A DNA stretch of 32,957 nt from Roseomonas sp. (GTDB lineage: Bacteria; Pseudomonadota; Alphaproteobacteria; Acetobacterales; Acetobacteraceae), in contig JADCGG010000172.1 in the NCBI GenBank assembly GCA_020249125.1, positions 1 to 32,957 of the forward strand. The letters run 5' to 3'. The notes below the pieces were generated by a model. The model worked only from the letters and a program-made list of their open reading frames with translations. It did no database searches and was not told the DNA's origin. This document shows positions 15,681 to 24,077 of the stretch, in pieces. Numbering within the stretch: position 1 is the first letter of the stretch; each line of letters begins with the position of its first letter. The position numbers were made by a program, and so were the translations under genes.

Positions 15681-17168
15681 TTACGCCACGAGATACCGCG
15701 CCTGCAAATGCTCCATGAAGTCCTGCGGGTCCAAGGGCTTCCCCGTCGCCGCGCGCAGCAAATCCTGAAAGCCGAGCAGCGATCCCTTGCCATGCACATG
15801 CGTACGCAGCCAGCCGAGCAAGGGCGCCATATTGCCTTCCGATAAAGCCTGATCCAGCCCCAGTGCCGCTGCGCGCGCCGCCTTCATCAATTGCGCCGCC
15901 GCCATCGCACCCAAGGTATAGGATGGGAAATAGCCAAAGGCGCCATCATGCCAATGGATATCCTGCAAGCAGCCCTTGGCATCATTGGGCGGGCGAATGC
16001 CAAGGAGTTTCTCCAAACTCTCATTCCAGGCTGCGGGCAGATCAGCCACCTGTAGCGCGCCTTCGATCATCGCCTTTTCAAGCCGGAAGCGCAGAATGAC
16101 ATGGGCGGGATAGGTGATTTCATCCGCATCCACGCGAATGAAACCGCGTGAGACGCGCCGCCATAACCGCGCGAGGTTTTCGGGTGCCACCACCGCCGCA
16201 TCACAGCCGAAACGCGCGCGCAATTCGCCCCCCAGGAAGCGCAAAAACGCGGCCGAACGGCAGGCCTGCATTTCGACAATCAGCGATTGGCTTTCATGCG
16301 CGGCCATCCCCGCAGCCTCGCCCACCGGCTGGCGCGCATAAGCCGCCGGCAGCCCGCGTTCATACAGCGCATGCCCGGTTTCATGCAGCACGCCGAGCAG
16401 CGCCTTCGCGACATCGCCCTCATCATAAAAGGTCGTGATGCGCACATCGGCAGGCGTGCCGCCGCAAAAGGGATGCAGCGATTCATCAAGCCGCGCGTGA
16501 TCATATTCCAAGCCAATCCGCGCCGAGAGCGCCTGGCACAGCGCCTTCTGCGCCGCGATGGGAAACACGCCATGCAGCGGCAGGGCAGCGCCGCGCTTCG
16601 CCTGAATTTCCTCAGCGCGCGGCAGGGCTTCAGCCAAAAACGCCTCATAGGCAGCGAAGACAGGTTCCACATCAGCCGCGGTGACACCGCGCTGATAGCC
16701 ATCCATCAGCGCATCATAAGGCGCCATGCCAAGGGCCGAGGAAAGCGCGGCGGCGGTTTCGCGTTGCAGGGCCACAACCTCGGTCAAGGCCCCGCGCACC
16801 ATGGCGAAATCCGCGCGTGCTTTCGCTTCCCGCCAGACTTTCTCACAGGCCGAATTGGCGCGGGTGGTGGCTTCCACCAGCGCGGTCGGCAGCGCCGTGG
16901 CGCGGGCATGGGTGCGGCGCATCAGGGCAAGGTTGGCGGCATCCCAATCGCCGGCCGCTTCGGCCTTGGCCAAATCCTCCGCCATCGCGGGCGTGGTCAG
17001 CATTTCATGCGCAAGGCCGGCAAGGGTTGCCAATTGCTCGCCCCGCGCCGCACCGCCGCCGGGTGGCATCATGGCGCTGGCATCCCAATGCAGCATGGCC
17101 GCGGCTTCATTCAGCGCGGCGATGCGCCCAAAACGGGTCTTCAGGCTTTCATAGGCGGAAGCGGACAT
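15681..17168 (-). CDS. M32-family metallocarboxypeptidase
   Basis: The 495-residue protein matches the thermostable carboxypeptidase 1 family throughout its length. The zinc motif HETGH is at 262-266, preceded by HPFCGG and DVRITTF and followed by HESQSL, IRVDADEITYPAHV and GCLQDIHW, which are the ordered M32 signatures. It removes C-terminal residues from peptides in the cytoplasm with broad specificity. No signal peptide is present. Its start codon overlaps the stop of SURF1 (TGATG on the minus strand), so it appears to be the last gene of the oxidase operon, an unusual partner for oxidase assembly genes. Confidence 0.93.
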   Translation of the reverse strand: MSASAYESLKTRFGRIAALNEAAAMLHWDASAMMPPGGGAARGEQLATLAGLAHEMLTTPAMAEDLAKAEAAGDWDAANLALMRRTHARATALPTALVEATTRANSACEKVWREAKARADFAMVRGALTEVVALQRETAAALSSALGMAPYDALMDGYQRGVTAADVEPVFAAYEAFLAEALPRAEEIQAKRGAALPLHGVFPIAAQKALCQALSARIGLEYDHARLDESLHPFCGGTPADVRITTFYDEGDVAKALLGVLHETGHALYERGLPAAYARQPVGEAAGMAAHESQSLIVEMQACRSAAFLRFLGGELRARFGCDAAVVAPENLARLWRRVSRGFIRVDADEITYPAHVILRFRLEKAMIEGALQVADLPAAWNESLEKLLGIRPPNDAKGCLQDIHWHDGAFGYFPSYTLGAMAAAQLMKAARAAALGLDQALSEGNMAPLLGWLRTHVHGKGSLLGFQDLLRAATGKPLDPQDFMEHLQARYLVA

Positions 17169-17839
17169 CAGGCGGCCTTTCTCATGCGCCAGGCGAAGGC
17201 TGCGAAAACACCCACCAAGGACAGCGCCAGCCCATACCAGGTGATGGCATAGCCAAGGTGGTTATTGCGGGGCCGCGGCAGGCTTTGCGCGGGCTCTGGC
17301 AGGCTGCCTGGCGGGCCGAGCACCACCACGCCGTAAGGCGCCACCCCGGGCAGGCCGAGTGCGGCGCCAATCGCCACCGGATCAAAGTGATAAAAGCGCC
17401 GCCCGGCGACATCATCCTGTGCCGCGAAGCGCCCGGCGGGTTCGCCAAAGCGCACATAGCCCACGATGCGCTGAGGGCCTTCGGGACGCGCCACCTCTCC
17501 AGCCCGCTCCAGCGGCACCCAGCCGCGATCCACCAGGATGGGCGGGCCATCATCACGGAGGAAAGGCACCATCAGCCGCGCGCCCATCCTGTTGGCGCGG
17601 ATTTCTACCCCCAGCAGGGCTTCGCGCGCATGGTCAAAGCGGCCTTGCACCTCCAGCTTCGCATAGGGCGCCGGCGGGTCGCGGAAGGGCGCGGGCGGTG
17701 CGGCCTCAGCCGCCGCGATGCGCGCCAGGATATCCGTTTTCCAGGCGAGGCGCTGCGCCTGCCAGGTGCCGAGGCCGAGCAAAATGATCAGAACAGGCAG
17801 CCCCGCCAAAGCGGGCCAGAGCAGACGGCGAGAGAACAT
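17168..17839 (-). CDS. SURF1-family cytochrome oxidase assembly protein
   Basis: ATG 17839 lies 7 nt after the DUF983 stop and gives 223 residues, the usual size. One membrane segment near each end (LLWPALAGLPVLIILLGLGTWQAQRL and ITWYGLALSLVGVFAAFAW) brackets a periplasmic domain with VDRGWVP and NNHLGYAITW, which identify SURF1/Shy1. The protein helps insert heme a into subunit I of the aa3 oxidase at the inner membrane. Position after ctaE and DUF983 fits this role. The longer open frame adds 14 residues overlapping DUF983 and is not used. Confidence 0.92.
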   Translation of the reverse strand: MFSRRLLWPALAGLPVLIILLGLGTWQAQRLAWKTDILARIAAAEAAPPAPFRDPPAPYAKLEVQGRFDHAREALLGVEIRANRMGARLMVPFLRDDGPPILVDRGWVPLERAGEVARPEGPQRIVGYVRFGEPAGRFAAQDDVAGRRFYHFDPVAIGAALGLPGVAPYGVVVLGPPGSLPEPAQSLPRPRNNHLGYAITWYGLALSLVGVFAAFAWRMRKAA

Positions 17840-17846
17840 CACCAAT

Positions 17847-18197
17847 TCAAGTCGTGCTGCGATGGCGCCATTGCAAGCCAAGCAGCATGGCCTTGGCGAT
17901 ACGCATCACTGTCAGCGACAGCGGCAGCACCACAGCGGGCCAGATAAGTGCATGAACCCAAAGCGCCGGTTCAAATCGCCGATCCACCCAAAGCGCCAGC
18001 GCAACGGCAATGGCACCAATCACGAAAATCCCTGCCATCGCCGGCCCATCGCCGGCATCATGCGCGCTGAAATCAAGCCCGCAATCGGTGCAGGCGGTGC
18101 GGATATCCAATAGCCCCGCAAAAATATGGCCGCGCCCACATTGCGGGCAGCGGCCAAAAAGGGCTGATTTCAGCAAGCCGGAAATATCCGGCGCCAA
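17847..18197 (-). CDS. DUF983 small membrane protein with two CXXC pairs
   Basis: The 116-residue frame begins with TTG 18197 directly after the ctaE stop; no ATG is available before the first cysteine motif. CPQC and CTDC form a probable zinc-ribbon near the N-terminus, followed by two membrane helices (MAGIFVIGAIAVALALWV and ALIWPAVVLPLSLTVM). DUF983 genes regularly accompany ctaE and SURF1 in alphaproteobacterial oxidase operons and are thought to support oxidase assembly. The mechanism is unknown. Confidence 0.87.
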   Translation of the reverse strand: MAPDISGLLKSALFGRCPQCGRGHIFAGLLDIRTACTDCGLDFSAHDAGDGPAMAGIFVIGAIAVALALWVDRRFEPALWVHALIWPAVVLPLSLTVMRIAKAMLLGLQWRHRSTT

Positions 18198-19061
18198 TCA
18201 GTGATGCGCGATTTCGCCCGCGCCCCACCAATAGATGCAGACAAACAGGAACAGCCATACCACGTCAACGAAGTGCCAATACCAGGCCGCCGCTTCAAAG
18301 CCGAAATGCTTTTCCGGCGTGAAGTGACCCTTGAGGGCACGGATCAGGCAGACGAACAGGAAGGTGGTGCCGACAATCACATGGAAGCCGTGGAAGCCAG
18401 TCGCCAGGAAGAAGGTCGAGGAATAAACCCCGCCGCCATAAAACTTGAACGGCGCAAGGCTGTATTCGTAAGCCTGCAAGGCAGTGAAAATCACGCCCAG
18501 CAGCACGGTCAGCGTCAGGCCCCTGATCAGCCCCTTCTGGTCATTATTCAGCAGCGCGTGATGCGCCCAGGTCACCGTGCAGCCGGACAGCAGCAGGATC
18601 ATGGTGTTCAGGAAGGGCAGATCGAAGGGATCGAATGTCAGCGTGCCCTTGGGCGGCCACATCGCCACCTCGGCGCCCGAAACATGTTCAGGGAACAGCG
18701 CAAAATGGAAATAGGCCCAGAAGAAGGCCACGAAAAACATGACTTCGGAAGCAATGAACAGCGTCATGCCATAGCGAAGGCCAATGCGCACAATCGGCGT
18801 ATGCAGCCCAGGGGTTTGGCTTTCCTTCACCACATCGCGCCACCAGAAGAACATGGTGGCCAGAATGCCGGCCAGGCCGATGAAGAAAACAGCGCGGCTG
18901 CCGTAATGCGCCCAAAGAATAATGCCCAGCACCAGCGCGCCGCCGGCGAAGGACCCAACCAAGGGCCAGGGTGAGGGGTCCACCAGGTGATAGGGATGCT
19001 TATGCAGCGGCGCTGCTTCGCCATCCGCTGTCTGTGCTGGTGCGTGAGATGTGCTTGCCAT
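18198..19061 (-). CDS. ctaE: Cytochrome c oxidase subunit III
   Basis: ATG 19061 (MASTSHAPAQ) with AGGA upstream gives 287 residues. Seven membrane helices and the family landmarks are present: HPYHLVDPSPWPL, ASEVMFFVAFFWAYFH (conserved Glu in the second helix), GCTVTWAHHAL, YSSTFFLATGFHGFHVIVGT and WHFVDVVWLFLFVCIYWW. Subunit III of aa3 oxidase stabilises the enzyme and binds lipid next to subunit I in the inner membrane. It lies downstream of ctaG after a 118-bp gap with a stem-loop and directly before DUF983. Confidence 0.96.
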   Translation of the reverse strand: MASTSHAPAQTADGEAAPLHKHPYHLVDPSPWPLVGSFAGGALVLGIILWAHYGSRAVFFIGLAGILATMFFWWRDVVKESQTPGLHTPIVRIGLRYGMTLFIASEVMFFVAFFWAYFHFALFPEHVSGAEVAMWPPKGTLTFDPFDLPFLNTMILLLSGCTVTWAHHALLNNDQKGLIRGLTLTVLLGVIFTALQAYEYSLAPFKFYGGGVYSSTFFLATGFHGFHVIVGTTFLFVCLIRALKGHFTPEKHFGFEAAAWYWHFVDVVWLFLFVCIYWWGAGEIAHH

Positions 19062-19133
19062 TGTCAGTCCTGGTGCCTTCCTCGGTTCCTTGTCTATGCC
19101 CGAACCGAACGCGCGCATCAATCCTGAAACCGT

Positions 19134-19175
19134 CCCTGAAATCAAGTCCGGGGGCGGAAAAACTGCGTTTCAGGG
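19134..19175 (-). other. Inverted repeat between ctaG and ctaE
   Basis: CCCTGAAA (19134-19141) and TTTCAGGG (19168-19175) are perfect 8-bp arms with a 26-nt spacer, starting 4 bp after the ctaG stop. In the operon mRNA this may be a processing or stabilising stem that tunes subunit levels, or a leaky terminator. No T-run follows. Confidence 0.4.
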
Positions 19176-19179
19176 GCGA

Positions 19180-19809
19180 TCAATTCTGCCGCGCGCCAGC
19201 ACGGCCCACATGCGGCCCGGCATTGGCCAGGGCGCCGGCCTTTTGCGCATCTTCCATGGTGCGGAAGAAACTATAGGAAAGCGTGATGGTGGTGATGTCG
19301 CGCGTATTGGGGTCTTCGGCGATTTTCGGGTCCACCCAGAAGGTGACCGGCATATCCGCCCGTTCACCGGGGTTGAGGGTTTGTTCGTCGAAGCAGAAGC
19401 AGGCGATCTTGTGGAAATAGCGCCCGACCTTTTCCGGCGTGACGTTGTAAAGTGAAACGCCGCGCACAGGGGTCTCAGCCCGATTCGTCGCCGAATAAAA
19501 GGCAAGGCCTTCCTCACCCAGGCGTAGCGTAATGCTCGGCTGTTCGGGGACGAAGCGCCAGGGCAGGCCTGGATGCGTGGTGGCGTTGAAACGAATGGTG
19601 ATCTGCCGATCACCCACCGCGCCAGGCGCGGCGGCGCTTCTTTGCGTGGTGCCGCCATAACCGGTGACACGGCAGAAAAGATCGTAAAGCGGCACCGCGG
19701 CGAAAGACAGCCCGACCATGAAGACAACCATGCCCGCCGCCGCCATGCCGGTACGCTTGTTCCGCCGAGTCAGTTCCGCCTTGCGCTGTTCCTGATCCAT
19801 GATGTTCAT
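19180..19809 (-). CDS. ctaG: Cytochrome c oxidase copper-insertion protein CtaG/Cox11
   Basis: From ATG 19809 it has 209 residues; ATG 19800 is nearly as likely. A cytoplasmic start is followed by one membrane helix (GMAAAGMVVFMVGLSFAAVPLYDLFCRVTGYGGT) and the periplasmic copper-binding domain with CFCFDEQTLNPGE, where the CFCF cysteines bind Cu(I). VTFWVDPKI and DITTITLSYSFF complete the Cox11 pattern. It delivers copper to CuB of subunit I. A longer open frame would start antisense to normal spacing and is rejected. Confidence 0.94.
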   Translation of the reverse strand: MNIMDQEQRKAELTRRNKRTGMAAAGMVVFMVGLSFAAVPLYDLFCRVTGYGGTTQRSAAAPGAVGDRQITIRFNATTHPGLPWRFVPEQPSITLRLGEEGLAFYSATNRAETPVRGVSLYNVTPEKVGRYFHKIACFCFDEQTLNPGERADMPVTFWVDPKIAEDPNTRDITTITLSYSFFRTMEDAQKAGALANAGPHVGRAGARQN

Positions 19810-19831
19810 GTGGGAAGCGCAGCGCTGCCGC

Positions 19832-19960
19832 TCAAGCCCGGAGCAGCCGCGCAACGCCGATGAAATAGAATAACACGGAAAGCCCAATCAGCAGCAGCAA
19901 TAGCGCGATATTGCGCCCACGGCGGCGCTTTTCGAAAAGGGCGCGTTCTTCAGGCGTCAT
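19832..19960 (-). CDS. Small single-pass membrane protein in the cta operon
   Basis: This 42-residue gene starts with ATG 19960, overlapping the ctaB stop in an ATGA, and ends at TGA 19832. A charged N-terminus (MTPEERALFEKRRRGRN) precedes one hydrophobic helix (IALLLLLIGLSVLFYFIGVA) and a short basic tail. A small membrane protein of this kind sits at the same place, between ctaB and ctaG, in many alphaproteobacterial oxidase operons, where it is often left unannotated or called CoxF-like; this recollection is unverified. Conserved position, coupled start and clean topology support a real gene. Its role, perhaps an assembly or accessory subunit, is inferred. Confidence 0.8.
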   Translation of the reverse strand: MTPEERALFEKRRRGRNIALLLLLIGLSVLFYFIGVARLLRA

Positions 19961-20910
19961 GGCGCCAACAACAGCTTATCCGCCGCCAGTACGGCGAAAA
20001 GCGCGAAGAGATAAGTCAGCGAAAAGCGGAAGCACTTCTTCGCGGCCTTGTCGCCCGCAAGGCTCCGCCCGGCTTCATCCTGCGCTTCCCGCAACACCAG
20101 CACGGCATGGCGGATGAAATTCAGCCCAAGCAGGGCGGCCACCGCGCCATAGACCGGCCCGGAAAAGCCGATCAGCCAAGGCACCATCCCAAGCGGGGCG
20201 AGCGCGAGTGTATAGACAAGGATCTGCTTGCGGGTTTCGCTCGCACCTGCCGTCACGGGCAGCATCGGGACGCCGGCCTTGGCGTAATCCTCATGCGCCC
20301 AAAGCGACAGCGCCCAGAAATGCGGCGGCGTCCAGATGAAGATGATGGCGAAAAGGATGATCGGCACCAGCGTGATATCGCCGGTCACCGCGGCCCAGCC
20401 GATCACGGGCGGAAAGGCGCCCGCCGCGCCGCCAATGACGATATTCTGCGGCGTGCGGCGCTTCAGCCACATGGTATAGACCAACACATAGAACAGGATG
20501 GAAAAGGCGAGCGCGGCAGCGGCAAGGTAATTGGTCGCAAAGGCCATCACCACCACGGACCCAATACCGAGCAGAATGCCAAAACCCAGCGCCGCATCCG
20601 GCGCGATGCGCCCGGCGGGAATGGGCCGGCGCGCGGTGCGGCGCATCACGGCATCAATATCGCGATCATACCACATATTGATGGCGCCAGACGCACCGGC
20701 GGCAATGGCGATGCAGAGAATCGCAATCACCGCCAGCACCGGATGCAAATGCCCGGGCGCGACCAGCAGCCCCGCAATGGCGCTGAAGACCACAAGCGAC
20801 ATAACGCGCGGCTTCAACAGCGCGACCCAATCGCTGACTTCGGAGATGTTATAGGAAACAGGAAGGGGGGCAGCGCCCCCCTTGCCGTTTTCGATGACCG
20901 AATCGCTCAT
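19957..20910 (-). CDS. ctaB: Protoheme IX farnesyltransferase (heme O synthase)
   Basis: ATG 20910 (MSDSVIENG) gives 317 residues; ATG 20925 is an alternative. The UbiA-family motif NMWYDRDIDAVMRRTARRP, which binds the prenyl diphosphate through Mg2+, is intact. The second acidic loop region (WTPPHFWALSLWAHEDYAKAGVPMLPVTAG) is typical of CyoE/CtaB. About eight to nine membrane helices are visible. It attaches farnesyl to heme B to make heme O, the precursor of heme A. It lies between ctaD and a 42-residue gene, overlapping the latter by 4 bp. Confidence 0.95.
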   Translation of the reverse strand: MSDSVIENGKGGAAPLPVSYNISEVSDWVALLKPRVMSLVVFSAIAGLLVAPGHLHPVLAVIAILCIAIAAGASGAINMWYDRDIDAVMRRTARRPIPAGRIAPDAALGFGILLGIGSVVVMAFATNYLAAAALAFSILFYVLVYTMWLKRRTPQNIVIGGAAGAFPPVIGWAAVTGDITLVPIILFAIIFIWTPPHFWALSLWAHEDYAKAGVPMLPVTAGASETRKQILVYTLALAPLGMVPWLIGFSGPVYGAVAALLGLNFIRHAVLVLREAQDEAGRSLAGDKAAKKCFRFSLTYLFALFAVLAADKLLLAP

Positions 20911-20934
20911 CGTGGTTCCATCCAATAACCCGCC

Positions 20935-22530
20935 TTAGCGCAGGCGCGGCAATTCCTCGAAGGTATGGAAGGGCGGCGGCGAAGACACCTGCCATTCCAG
21001 CGTGGTTGCACCTTCGCCCCAGGGATTGGCCGCAACCTTGGCCCCGGAACGCATGGTCACCCACACGATGTAGAAAAAGAAGACAAAGGACGCGACCGAA
21101 ATGATCGAGCCGATGGAGGCGATATAATTCCAGCCCCAGAAGGCTTCCGGATAATCCGGATAGCGGCGCGGCATGCCCTGATTGCCCGAGAAATGCATCG
21201 GGAAGAAGGTCAGGTTCACGCCGACAAAGGTCATCCAGAAATGGATTTTGCCCAGCGTTTCGGGATATTGCCGCCCGCACATCTTGCCGATCCAGTAATA
21301 GAAACCGGCATAGATCGAAAACACCGCACCAAGCGACAGCACATAGTGGAAATGCGCCACCACATAATAGGTGTTGTGCAGCACCTGATCAATGCCAGCA
21401 TTGGCCAACACCACGCCCGTCACGCCACCCACGGTGAACAGGAAGATGAAGCCAACGGCGAAGAGCATCGGCGTATCCATGCGGATTGAACCACCCCACA
21501 TGGTCGCGATCCAGGAGAAGATCTTCACGCCTGTAGGCACCGCGATCACCATGGTGGCCGCCATGAAGTAGGCGCGCGTGTCCACATCCATGCCGGAAGT
21601 GTACATGTGGTGCGCCCAGACAAGGAAGCCAACAAAGCCAATCGCCACCATGGCGTATGCCATGCCGAGGTAGCCAAACACTGGCTTACGGCTGAAGGTG
21701 GAAATGATGTGGCTGATGATGCCGAAGCCCGGCAGAATCATGATGTAGACTTCCGGATGGCCGAAGAACCAGAACAGATGCTGGAACAGCACCGGGTCCC
21801 CACCGCCCTCAGGCTTGAAGAAGGCCGTGCCGAAATTGCGGTCCGTGATCAGCATGGTGATCGCACCCGCCAGCACCGGCACCGCGAGCAGCAGCAGGAA
21901 GGCCGTGACGAGCATGGACCACACGAACAGCGGCATCTTGTGCAGCGTCATGCCCGGGGCGCGCATGTTGAAGATGGTGGTGATGAAATTCGCCGCGCCC
22001 ATGATGGACGAAGCACCCGCCAAATGCAGCGAAAACAGCGCAAGGTCCATCGCCGGGCTGGAATGGAATTGGTTGTCCGACAGCGGCGTATAGATGGTCC
22101 AACCCGCACCGGGGCCTTCGCCCACGAAAAGGCTCGCGGCAAGCAGCATGAAGGCCGGCACCAGCAACCAGAAGGAGATGTTGTTCATGCGCGGGAAGGC
22201 CATGTCCGGCGCCCCGATCATGATCGGCACGAACCAATTGCCGAAGCCGCCAATCAGCGCGGGCATGACCACAAAGAACACCATGATCAGCCCATGGGCC
22301 GAGATATAGGCATTCCACATCTGGCCGTCAGAGAAAATCTGCATGCCGGGATACATCAGTTCCAGGCGCATCAGCAGTGAAATGCCAATCCCCACCACCG
22401 CCGCAACCAGCGAGAAGATGATGTAGAGCGTGCCGATATCCTTATGGTTCGTGGAAAAGAACCAGCGGGAAACAAAGCCCGGCTTGTGATCGTGATGATC
22501 GTCGTGATGGGCGTGCGAAGCGGTTGCCAT
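20935..22530 (-). CDS. ctaD: Cytochrome c oxidase subunit I (aa3 type)
   Basis: The 531-residue protein starts at ATG 22530, with AGGGGAA upstream, and has a His-rich N-terminus ([12 protein letters not shown]). Key motifs include [19 protein letters not shown] (CuB His, the cross-linked Tyr and the D-channel Glu), WAHHMYTSG (CuB His pair), [19 protein letters not shown] and [20 protein letters not shown] (heme ligands). It houses heme a and the heme a3-CuB site that reduces oxygen and pumps protons. Twelve helices fit the family. It follows ctaC by 23 bp. Confidence 0.97.
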   Translation of the reverse strand: MATASHAHHDDHHDHKPGFVSRWFFSTNHKDIGTLYIIFSLVAAVVGIGISLLMRLELMYPGMQIFSDGQMWNAYISAHGLIMVFFVVMPALIGGFGNWFVPIMIGAPDMAFPRMNNISFWLLVPAFMLLAASLFVGEGPGAGWTIYTPLSDNQFHSSPAMDLALFSLHLAGASSIMGAANFITTIFNMRAPGMTLHKMPLFVWSMLVTAFLLLLAVPVLAGAITMLITDRNFGTAFFKPEGGGDPVLFQHLFWFFGHPEVYIMILPGFGIISHIISTFSRKPVFGYLGMAYAMVAIGFVGFLVWAHHMYTSGMDVDTRAYFMAATMVIAVPTGVKIFSWIATMWGGSIRMDTPMLFAVGFIFLFTVGGVTGVVLANAGIDQVLHNTYYVVAHFHYVLSLGAVFSIYAGFYYWIGKMCGRQYPETLGKIHFWMTFVGVNLTFFPMHFSGNQGMPRRYPDYPEAFWGWNYIASIGSIISVASFVFFFYIVWVTMRSGAKVAANPWGEGATTLEWQVSSPPPFHTFEELPRLR

Positions 22531-22553
22531 GTTGATTTCCCCTATGCCGCGCC

Positions 22554-23462
22554 TTACCGGCGGGCCTCCGCGATCTGAACAACTTCCTGGGCAGCGGGCG
22601 CTGCGGCCATGGCCGGCGCGCTGCCATCAGCTTGGGCGAAGCGCTTCTTTGCATCATTCACCCAGGAATCAAATTCCGCACGCGGCACGGCGCGCACGGC
22701 AATCGGCATGAACCAATGGTTGGTGCCGCAAATCTGGTTGCACTGGCCGTAGAAAATGCCAGGGCGATCCGCGCGCATCCAGGTTTCCAGTGTGCGGCCC
22801 GGAATGGTGTATTTCTGGATTCCCAGCGCCGGCACGAAGAAGGAATGGATCACATCATGCCCCGTGGTCAGCACGCGGATATTGGCGCCAACCGGGATCA
22901 CCAATTCATTATCCACCGAAAGCTTGAAAATCTGTCCCGGCTTCAGATCGGCTTCCTGGATCGGATAGCTATCGAAGGTGAAGTTCCCCTGATCTGAATA
23001 GGTGTAATTCCAATACCACTGACGACCCTGCACCGTGATGGTCATATCCGCATCCACCGCGCGATCCTGGAAATACAGCAGCCGGAAGGACGGGATGGCG
23101 ATGACGATCAGGATCAACACCGGAATCACCGTCCAGGCGATTTCCAGGCCTGTATGGTGGCTGGTCGTGGAAGGAACCGGGTTACGTTCCGCACTGAAGC
23201 GCCACACGCAATAGGCCAGCAGCACCAGCACGAAAATGGTGATGACCGTGATGATGACAAAGACCATGGTGTTGAAGGACGAAATGCGTTCCTTGATCAC
23301 CCCGCCCGAGGGCTGCAAGCCCATGCCCCAGGCCGCCGGCGCGCCCACCATGCTATCCGCAAGGGCCGGCATCGCGAATGCCAAGCCGATCGCCACCATC
23401 ACAAGGCCAGCGAGTAGCCGACCAAAGCCCAAAGCGTGGCGCTTTGCCATGAAAACCTTCAT
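22554..23462 (-). CDS. ctaC: Cytochrome c oxidase subunit II
   Basis: ATG 23462 gives 302 residues with a signal peptide (cleavage near ALA, about residue 35), two membrane helices and a periplasmic cupredoxin domain. [10 protein letters not shown] is the aromatic electron-entry region. CuA ligands are His206, Cys241, Cys245, His249 and Met252. The residue usually Glu between the two cysteines (CxEIC) is Gln243 here; its backbone carbonyl still can bind copper but its side chain would change the Mg site. First gene of the oxidase operon, preceded by a possible promoter. Confidence 0.96.
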   Translation of the reverse strand: MKVFMAKRHALGFGRLLAGLVMVAIGLAFAMPALADSMVGAPAAWGMGLQPSGGVIKERISSFNTMVFVIITVITIFVLVLLAYCVWRFSAERNPVPSTTSHHTGLEIAWTVIPVLILIVIAIPSFRLLYFQDRAVDADMTITVQGRQWYWNYTYSDQGNFTFDSYPIQEADLKPGQIFKLSVDNELVIPVGANIRVLTTGHDVIHSFFVPALGIQKYTIPGRTLETWMRADRPGIFYGQCNQICGTNHWFMPIAVRAVPRAEFDSWVNDAKKRFAQADGSAPAMAAAPAAQEVVQIAEARR

Positions 23463-23504
23463 CAACCCATCCCTTATCGGTCGTGAAAACCACGCCGTTT
23501 CAAG

Positions 23505-23533
23505 ATTTTAACCGTGTCACCCCAGGACCTTAA
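23505..23533 (-). promoter_or_regulatory. Candidate promoter of the cta operon
   Basis: Read on the minus strand, TTAAGG (23528-23533) and TAAAAT (23505-23510) are separated by 17 bp, giving a start about 36 nt upstream of ctaC. Only partial consensus matches, but it is the best pair in the 156-bp gap (23466-23621), which holds no gene I can support. Confidence 0.35.
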
Positions 23534-23621
23534 GCCCCGGAATCCCAATTGAGGCCGGACCATAATCGCGGCCCCCGCAGCGCACAAGAGCAGGGGCGTC
23601 GAAAAGCGGCAGAAATTGCGT

Positions 23622-23945
23622 TCATGCCTCGCCCTCGGCCGCGTCCTCCTCACTGATGTGGTCCACCATATCGGCCAGCATGGACCGGATATGCTCATCG
23701 CCGACCACATAAAACACCTGCCGCCCGCGCCGATCCGCCTGTACCAAACGCGCTGCCCGCAGAAGACGCAAATGGTGTGAGACGAGCGATGCGGAAATGC
23801 CCAACTTCTCAGCCATTTCATTCACTGCCGCCGGCGCGTCCCGGCAAGCCAGAATGATCTTCAAGCGTGTCGGGTCGCTCATCAGCCGAAAGGTTTCGGC
23901 CAATTCCACCACCAAATCATCACCAATCCGAAAACGCCCCCGCAT
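23622..23945 (-). CDS. ArsR/SmtB-family metal-sensing repressor with an alpha5 zinc site
   Basis: The 107-residue winged-helix protein has the family recognition helix in ISASLVSHHLRLLRAARLV (about 50-68) and a beta wing (DRRGRQVFYVV). The C-terminal helix carries Asp83, His85, His96 and Glu99, an exact DXHX10HXXE match to the alpha5 zinc site of SmtB. Members of this type release DNA when zinc (or cobalt) binds. It is transcribed away from a metal ABC importer operon, whose start carries a SmtB-type palindrome (24094-24107). Zinc-released repression usually controls efflux, so its link to an importer is unexpected. Regulation of that operon is inferred. Confidence 0.92.
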   Translation of the reverse strand: MRGRFRIGDDLVVELAETFRLMSDPTRLKIILACRDAPAAVNEMAEKLGISASLVSHHLRLLRAARLVQADRRGRQVFYVVGDEHIRSMLADMVDHISEEDAAEGEA

Positions 23946-24077
23946 GGGATAATCGCCCCTGTTACGCCTTCAACATGGCGTCGGCAGGTTGGATTCCGCA
24001 AGGCTTCGCCGCGCAAGGGCTTGACGAAGGGGCTTGCAGGACCAAGCTGTGTTACACGATAAGCCTCTGAAAAACAA

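Noticed and set aside
18201-18974. Long plus-strand frame antisense to ctaE
   Set aside because: Shadow of a strongly recognised subunit III gene; the translation shows no family features.
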